This document shows positions 60,401 to 64,000 of a stretch of DNA of 64,000 nucleotides, piece by piece. The notes under the pieces are model-generated. The model made no database searches and was not told where the DNA came from. It saw only the letters and a program-made list of their open reading frames with translations. Every line of letters starts with the position of its first letter. Position 1 is the stretch's first letter. The stretch is from Betaproteobacteria bacterium (lineage in GTDB: Bacteria; Pseudomonadota; Gammaproteobacteria; Burkholderiales; Thiobacillaceae), in NCBI GenBank assembly GCA_016219425.1, contig JACRNB010000007.1, forward strand, positions 229,176-293,175. The letters run 5' to 3'. The position numbers and the translations under genes were made by a program.

Positions 60401-63400
60401 GATGTGGTGATGGACGACGGCGGCGATGATCTGATCGACGGCGGTGCGGGGGATGACGTGTTGTATGCCGGGGAGGGGGACGATCTGGTGCTGGCCGGCG
60501 AGGGGAATAACGCGGTCTTCGCCGGGGTGGGGGCGGATCGGGTGTTTGCCGGGGCGGGTCATGATGCGCTGGTGCTGGAGGGGGGGAACGATCTGGCCTT
60601 TGCGGGGGCGGGGAATGATTTCGTGGCGGGCGGTGCGGGGAATGATCTGATCGCCGGGAATGCGGGGGATGACCTGCTGTATGGCGAGGCGGGCAATGAC
60701 GTGCTGTTCGGGAATGAGGGGAGTGATCTGCTCCACGGGGGGGCGGGGGAGGATTGGCTGCTGGGTGGTGCGGGGGACGATATCTATGAGGTGGATAGCC
60801 TGAATGACCGCATCACGGAGTTGCCGGGGGAGGGCCATGACGCCGTGCGCGCTTCCGTGAGCGTGGATCTGTCCGCGCAGCCGGACCTGGAGGATGTGGA
60901 GTTGCTGGGGGTGGAGAACCTCAACGCTACCGGTAATGCGGCGGATAACCGCCTGACCGGGAATGCGGGGGGCAATACCCTGGTCGGCGGGGCGGGGAAT
61001 GACGCCCTGGATGGCGCTGCGGGGGCGGATGCCCTGATCGGCGGTGCGGGGGACGATGTGTATGTGGTGGACAACGCCGGCGATCGCGTGAGCGAGAACG
61101 CGGGCGAGGGGCGGGATACGGTGATCTCGTCCATGGATTGGACCCTGGGCGCGAACCTGGAGTACCTGACCCTGAACGGCTGGCTCAAGACCAGCGGCTG
61201 GGGCAATCCGCTGGACAACGTGATTCTGGGCAATGGGGCGGACAACGCCTTGTGGGGGCTGGGGGGCGCGGATGCCCTCTCCGGCGGGGCGGGCAACGAC
61301 ACCCTGGATGGCGGCGCGGGCGACGATGCGCTGGATGGCGGGCTGGGGGATGACGCCTATCGTTTTGGCCGGGGCGGCGGGCAGGACCGCATCACGGATG
61401 CGGGCGGGGCGGATCGCATCGTGTTCGAGGCGGACATTGCGCCGGAGGAAGTCACCGCGCGCCGCGAGGGCCGCGAGGTGGTGCTGAGCGTGGCCGGGGC
61501 GGACAGCCTGCGCTTCGCCAACCCTGCTGCGGGCGAGTACGCGGTGGAGCGCGTGGAGTTCGCCTCGGGCGAGGCGTGGGATGTGGAGCGGTTGCGGCGC
61601 ATGCTGAACAGCGCGCCGGAAGGCGGGATGAGGGCGACGGGCGAGGCGATTCTGGGGCGCACGCTCACGGCGGAATCCACCCTGACGGATACGGAGGGCG
61701 TGGGCGTGTTGTCGTACCAGTGGCAGCGCTCGCTGGATGGGCAGACCTGGAGCGACATCCATCAGGCCACGGGGCGGCAGCTTGTGCTGGCGGAGGCGGA
61801 GGCGGATCGACAGGTGCGGGTGGTGGCGCACTACACCGACGGTTACGGCACGGTGGAGACCGTGGCCGGCGCACCCACGGCGGCGGTGGCCTGGGCCGCG
61901 CCTGCCGCAGCCACGCAGACGGGTACGCCCTGGGAGGACCATCTGAACGGCGCTGACGCAAACGACCGCATGCGCGGCGCGGGTGGGCATGACTGGCTGG
62001 CTGGCGGCGCGGGCGAGGATGTCTTTTTGTTTGAGGGCGATGCGCCGGGTGCGGTGCGGGTGTTCGGCGGCGAGCAGTTCGACGTGATCGCGGGCGGCGC
62101 GGGGGATGACACGATCCGCCTCGCCCACTACGGGCTGACGGGAGAGGATGTGGTGGAGCGCATCGACGGCGGCGCGGGGGTGAACCGCATCGTCAGCGGG
62201 GCCTGGGCGGGTCGCCTGGATTTCAGCCGCACCGAGTTGGCCCGCATCGACCGCATTGAAGGCGGGGCGGGCAACGATTTCATCACCGGCAGCCAGGGCG
62301 ACGATGTGATCGCGGGCGGCGCAGGCCCGGACGTGCTGGACGGCCAGGGCGGTGATGACGTGTTTCTGGTGGCGGGCGAATCGGGCGCGGATCGCATCCG
62401 GGGCGGCGACGGGTTCGACGAGATTCGCGGCGGCGCGGGGGATGACGTGATCCGCCTGGATAGTTTCCAGGTTGCAGACAGCGTCGAGAGCATCGACGGC
62501 GGCGGCGGGCTGAACCGCATCGTCGCGGGCGCCTGGGCGGGGGTGCTGGATTTTTCCAGGACGGTGCTACGGCGGATTGATCGCATCGAGGGCGGCGCGG
62601 GCAATGACCGCATCACCGGCAGCCAGGGCGGCGACGTGATCGACGGTGGCGCGGGTTCGGACCTGCTGGACGGACAGGGCGGCGACGACGTATTCCTGGT
62701 GAACGGCGATGCGTCCGTGGACCGCTATCAGGGCGGCGCGGGGCTGGACGAGTTGCGCGGCGGCGCGGGCAACGATGTGATCCGCCTGCGCGCGCTGACC
62801 GCTTCCGGCGGTATCGAACGCCTCACGGGCGGCGCGGGTGATGACCTGCTGGAGGGGGATTCCTGGAACGATCTCCTGCATGGCGACGCAGGGAATGACG
62901 TGCTGAGGGGGTTTGAGGGCGGCGATGAACTCTATGGCGGCGCGGGTAACGACCTGCTCGACGCCGGGGCGGGCAACGACCTGCTGGACGGCGGCGCGGG
63001 CGATGACGTGTTGCTGGCAAGCGAAGGCTCGGATCGGTACATCGGCGGCGAGGGGTTCGATGTCCTGGTGGGCGGCATGGGGGATGAGGTGATCCGCCTG
63101 CACAGCCTGGCCGTGGCGGACGGGCTGGAGCGCATCGACGGCGGCGCGGGGGTGAACCGGCTCGCGGCGGGCGGGTATCAGGCCAGCCTGGATTTCAGCG
63201 CCACGGAGCTGGTGAACATCGCGCGCATCGAGGGTGGCGCAGGCAATGACGTACTGATCGGCAGCCAGGGCAACGATGTGATCGCGGGCGGTGCAGGCCC
63301 GGACGTGCTGGACGGCCAGGGCGGTGATGACGTGTTTCTGGTGGAGGGCGATGCGGGCGTGGACCGCATCCTCGGCGGCAGCGGGTTCGACGAGATTCGC

Positions 63401-64000
63401 GGCGGCGACGGGGATGATGTGATCCGCCTGCACAGTCTGGCCGCCGCCGACGGCATCGAGCGCATCGACGGCGGCGCGGGACATAACCGCATCGTCAGCG
63501 GGGCGTGGGCGGGCGCGCTGGACTTCTCCGCCACCGAATTGGTGAACATCGAACGCATCGAAGGTTTCCAGGGCGCGGATGTCATCACGGGAAGCGCCGG
63601 CGACGACGTCATCGCCGGGGGGCAAGGCAACGACCTGCTGGCGGGTGGTGCAGGCAACGACACCTACGAATTCCGGCGCGGCGACGGAGCCGACGTGATC
63701 CAGGAGAACGACGCCACGCCGGGCAAGCAGGACACCCTCAAGCTGCTGGACATCAACTACTTCGACCTCTGGTACGGACGCAAGGGCATGGACCTGGAGA
63801 TGAAGGCGTTCGGCTCCAGCGACAGCGTGCGGGTGAAGGACTGGTTTGCGGGAGGCGAACACAAGGTGGACCGCATCGAGATGGCCAACGCAGCCCTGAT
63901 CGCCCAACAGGTAGACCTGCTGATTCAAGACATGGCCAGCTACGCCCCGCCCCCCATGCATGAAACCAGCCTGCCGGCGCAGTACCGGCCCATTTATGAA
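57443..64000 (+). CDS. Giant RTX-type calcium-binding protein (3' end outside window)
   Basis: An uninterrupted frame of 2186 codons to the last base. The preceding in-frame stop is at 57407, so ATG 57443 is the first ATG; it has no Shine-Dalgarno and the true 5' end may be lost. Order: hydrophobic start (MLLIPPLEPIGIALTVFSLI), DLDGDGVQSRERGASG calcium loops, a cadherin-like domain (ANDVLGGLLGHDLSIVGVGN), a second such region, a Gly linker with CPIVLDLNGDG, RTX nonapeptides (GGAGNDLIAGNAGDD) from about 60310, an insertion, and five 110-residue RTX units from 62021. The C-terminus (KLLDINYFDLWYGRKG, VKDWF) is the haemolysin-type calcium-binding-related domain, so the stop is probably close. 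Likely secreted by type I export. Confidence 0.85.
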   Translation, partial: MGLTRAAISTMLLIPPLEPIGIALTVFSLIGSLFGGDDDVPTPWGSGSWQFNASGQAVFSVAGEHGGEATVANVLSSLQATLSQIIANQQAVNPGAALGLIPQRMPGVEWNGSSYGVSDVDPASGAVRGAEVRYQPDGRPLGAAAGSDLAAWGVMERLVRSALGRGAIAPVWEVATAQLQGQWGLAYAGLSEEERAGRSGALLSAPGGDAAGGEVRFRPVVLDLDGDGVQSRERGASGVAFNVDDSGWLKATGWLTPEGAATDGFLVLDRDVNGVFDSGRELFSSGQVAAGRRGVPSLAWVDANGDGRISAVDPVWNELRVWQDRDGDAVQDAGELSALGSLGISELDYAQGRFTQNGGVKALVSADLTAAAVGSRSYSTPIGLVVQSSSGQISVLATRVDDRSALAPNRDGVYAYEDVELIVAPADLLANDVLGGLLGHDLSIVGVGNAVNGSVWRDGNGWVRFMPAANFYGQASFTYTLQAPGGQSAAATVDVTVINQNDAPTVSWSQDTQAIYGYTGSYWVNDPFYGRVPSEPSFTPYTGWDYSPYFNWLPGAYGGPGIWRGLGLPDASHPEFGNNIPSIVWLGASYGESTFTVRYQPQMGAVRLEDSGHWSRTDINMLSNASNAPVQTQQRTWRAWLGSSNPVYGFHDTPIEWLDADVHAGSLSVSDPDTPNGPFTYTVLSQPQRGAANVDAAGHWSYTNWSAPNSPGIAGNTQYSDYGPVTTYPDPQPDSFVVQVSDASGASVTTTITVDHLGTYTLPSGGGGGGGGCPIVLDLNGDGLHFTPVDLSEVFFDINGDGWKHRMAWPEAGDAFLARDLDGDGAVSSGLEVSFAQYGDAQSDLEGLRRFDSNADGVFDARDAHWAEFGLWRDANQNGVSEAGEFSTLAAAGVRAIGLSSDGRFAAVDGQSVLGRVSVAMADGSTRQAGDVVLGVSEEVRVVSPDGSASVVRLKANGGERLAGSAGDDLIPGQGGNNWIEAGDGNDVVMDDGGDDLIDGGAGDDVLYAGEGDDLVLAGEGNNAVFAGVGADRVFAGAGHDALVLEGGNDLAFAGAGNDFVAGGAGNDLIAGNAGDDLLYGEAGNDVLFGNEGSDLLHGGAGEDWLLGGAGDDIYEVDSLNDRITELPGEGHDAVRASVSVDLSAQPDLEDVELLGVENLNATGNAADNRLTGNAGGNTLVGGAGNDALDGAAGADALIGGAGDDVYVVDNAGDRVSENAGEGRDTVISSMDWTLGANLEYLTLNGWLKTSGWGNPLDNVILGNGADNALWGLGGADALSGGAGNDTLDGGAGDDALDGGLGDDAYRFGRGGGQDRITDAGGADRIVFEADIAPEEVTARREGREVVLSVAGADSLRFANPAAGEYAVERVEFASGEAWDVERLRRMLNSAPEGGMRATGEAILGRTLTAESTLTDTEGVGVLSYQWQRSLDGQTWSDIHQATGRQLVLAEAEADRQVRVVAHYTDGYGTVETVAGAPTAAVAWAAPAAATQTGTPWEDHLNGADANDRMRGAGGHDWLAGGAGEDVFLFEGDAPGAVRVFGGEQFDVIAGGAGDDTIRLAHYGLTGEDVVERIDGGAGVNRIVSGAWAGRLDFSRTELARIDRIEGGAGNDFITGSQGDDVIAGGAGPDVLDGQGGDDVFLVAGESGADRIRGGDGFDEIRGGAGDDVIRLDSFQVADSVESIDGGGGLNRIVAGAWAGVLDFSRTVLRRIDRIEGGAGNDRITGSQGGDVIDGGAGSDLLDGQGGDDVFLVNGDASVDRYQGGAGLDELRGGAGNDVIRLRALTASGGIERLTGGAGDDLLEGDSWNDLLHGDAGNDVLRGFEGGDELYGGAGNDLLDAGAGNDLLDGGAGDDVLLASEGSDRYIGGEGFDVLVGGMGDEVIRLHSLAVADGLERIDGGAGVNRLAAGGYQASLDFSATELVNIARIEGGAGNDVLIGSQGNDVIAGGAGPDVLDGQGGDDVFLVEGDAGVDRILGGSGFDEIRGGDGDDVIRLHSLAAADGIERIDGGAGHNRIVSGAWAGALDFSATELVNIERIEGFQGADVITGSAGDDVIAGGQGNDLLAGGAGNDTYEFRRGDGADVIQENDATPGKQDTLKLLDINYFDLWYGRKGMDLEMKAFGSSDSVRVKDWFAGGEHKVDRIEMANAALIAQQVDLLIQDMASYAPPPMHETSLPAQYRPIYE
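62021..63660 (+). repeat. Five approximately 110-residue RTX repeat units inside the giant gene
   Basis: Units begin with VFLxxGD at 62021, 62360, 62690, 63008 and 63332 (steps 339, 330, 318 and 324 bp, all multiples of three). Each contains FDEIRGGAGDDVIRL, ERIDGGAGxNRIV, GAWAGxLDFSxTEL and ITGSQGDDVIAGGAGPDVLD or variants. The third unit is the most diverged, with simple nonapeptides in place of the GAWAG segment. Confidence 0.9.

Noticed and set aside
58577..62128. 1183-aa minus-strand open frame
   Set aside because: Antisense of the RTX gene; repetitive IPRxA-type composition is the reverse reading of Asp/Gly repeats.

Overview
The window is high-GC chromosomal DNA from a free-living diazotrophic proteobacterium. 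The nif gene order, the LRV protein, the NafY-type protein, the DUF6129 and DUF269 companions and the FdxB ferredoxin resemble clusters of Azotobacter- and Rhodocyclales-type organisms. I lean towards Betaproteobacteria, but no rRNA or species marker is present, so this is inference.

Layout. 1-5.4 kb is toxin-antitoxin (TA) territory: broken vapC, fic and hipA pieces, a 475-bp duplicated block, an apparent group II intron remnant, an intact UPF0175/DUF3368 pair and a TumE pair, with a MocR regulator between. 5.4-11.1 kb holds housekeeping or accessory genes: LysR, tautomerase, PEBP, methyltransferases, arsM with an ECF sigma factor, and yajD. 11.2-17.4 kb is nifHDK-nifT-ferredoxin-nafY-DUF6129 behind a NifA/sigma-54 promoter. 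17.5-20.8 kb is modA and modBC, split by a TA module. 21-25.1 kb holds three further TA modules, a retropepsin-like protease and a TetR/nitroreductase pair with matching operators. 25.1-28.8 kb is the LRV iron-sulfur protein, a 319-aa unknown and nifE. 28.8-31.5 kb is an insert of TA genes, an rRNA-methyltransferase-like gene and a RIO kinase. 31.5-36.5 kb is nifN-nifX-RseC-like-DUF269-small helical protein-fdxB-2Fe2S ferredoxin plus two unknown genes. 36.6-39 kb encodes the AmmeMemoRadiSam system, with proteins B and A fused. 39.2-40.8 kb is rhlE. 41.4-54.9 kb is a seven-gene operon of an HD-GYP response regulator, two kinase-less PAS receptors, a histidine kinase, a response regulator and two hybrid kinases. 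55-57.4 kb holds a secreted beta-carbonic anhydrase, repeats and a HigBA-like module. 57.4-64 kb is one giant RTX-type calcium-binding protein gene that runs off the window.

How it works together. Four transcription units (nifH, LRV, nifE, nifN) each carry a TGT-N10-ACA NifA site and a TGGCAC-N5-TTGC sigma-54 promoter, so they should be co-induced under nitrogen limitation. Products cover the Mo-nitrogenase structural proteins, the NifEN cofactor scaffold, cofactor carriers (NifX, NafY), electron carriers and molybdate import. nifA, nifB, nifV, nifS and nifU are not in this window.

The window is unusually rich in short palindromic repeats, of at least five families. They fill nearly every gap between nif genes, and one has been absorbed into the 3' end of nifN. 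At least seven apparently intact TA modules sit at operon borders.
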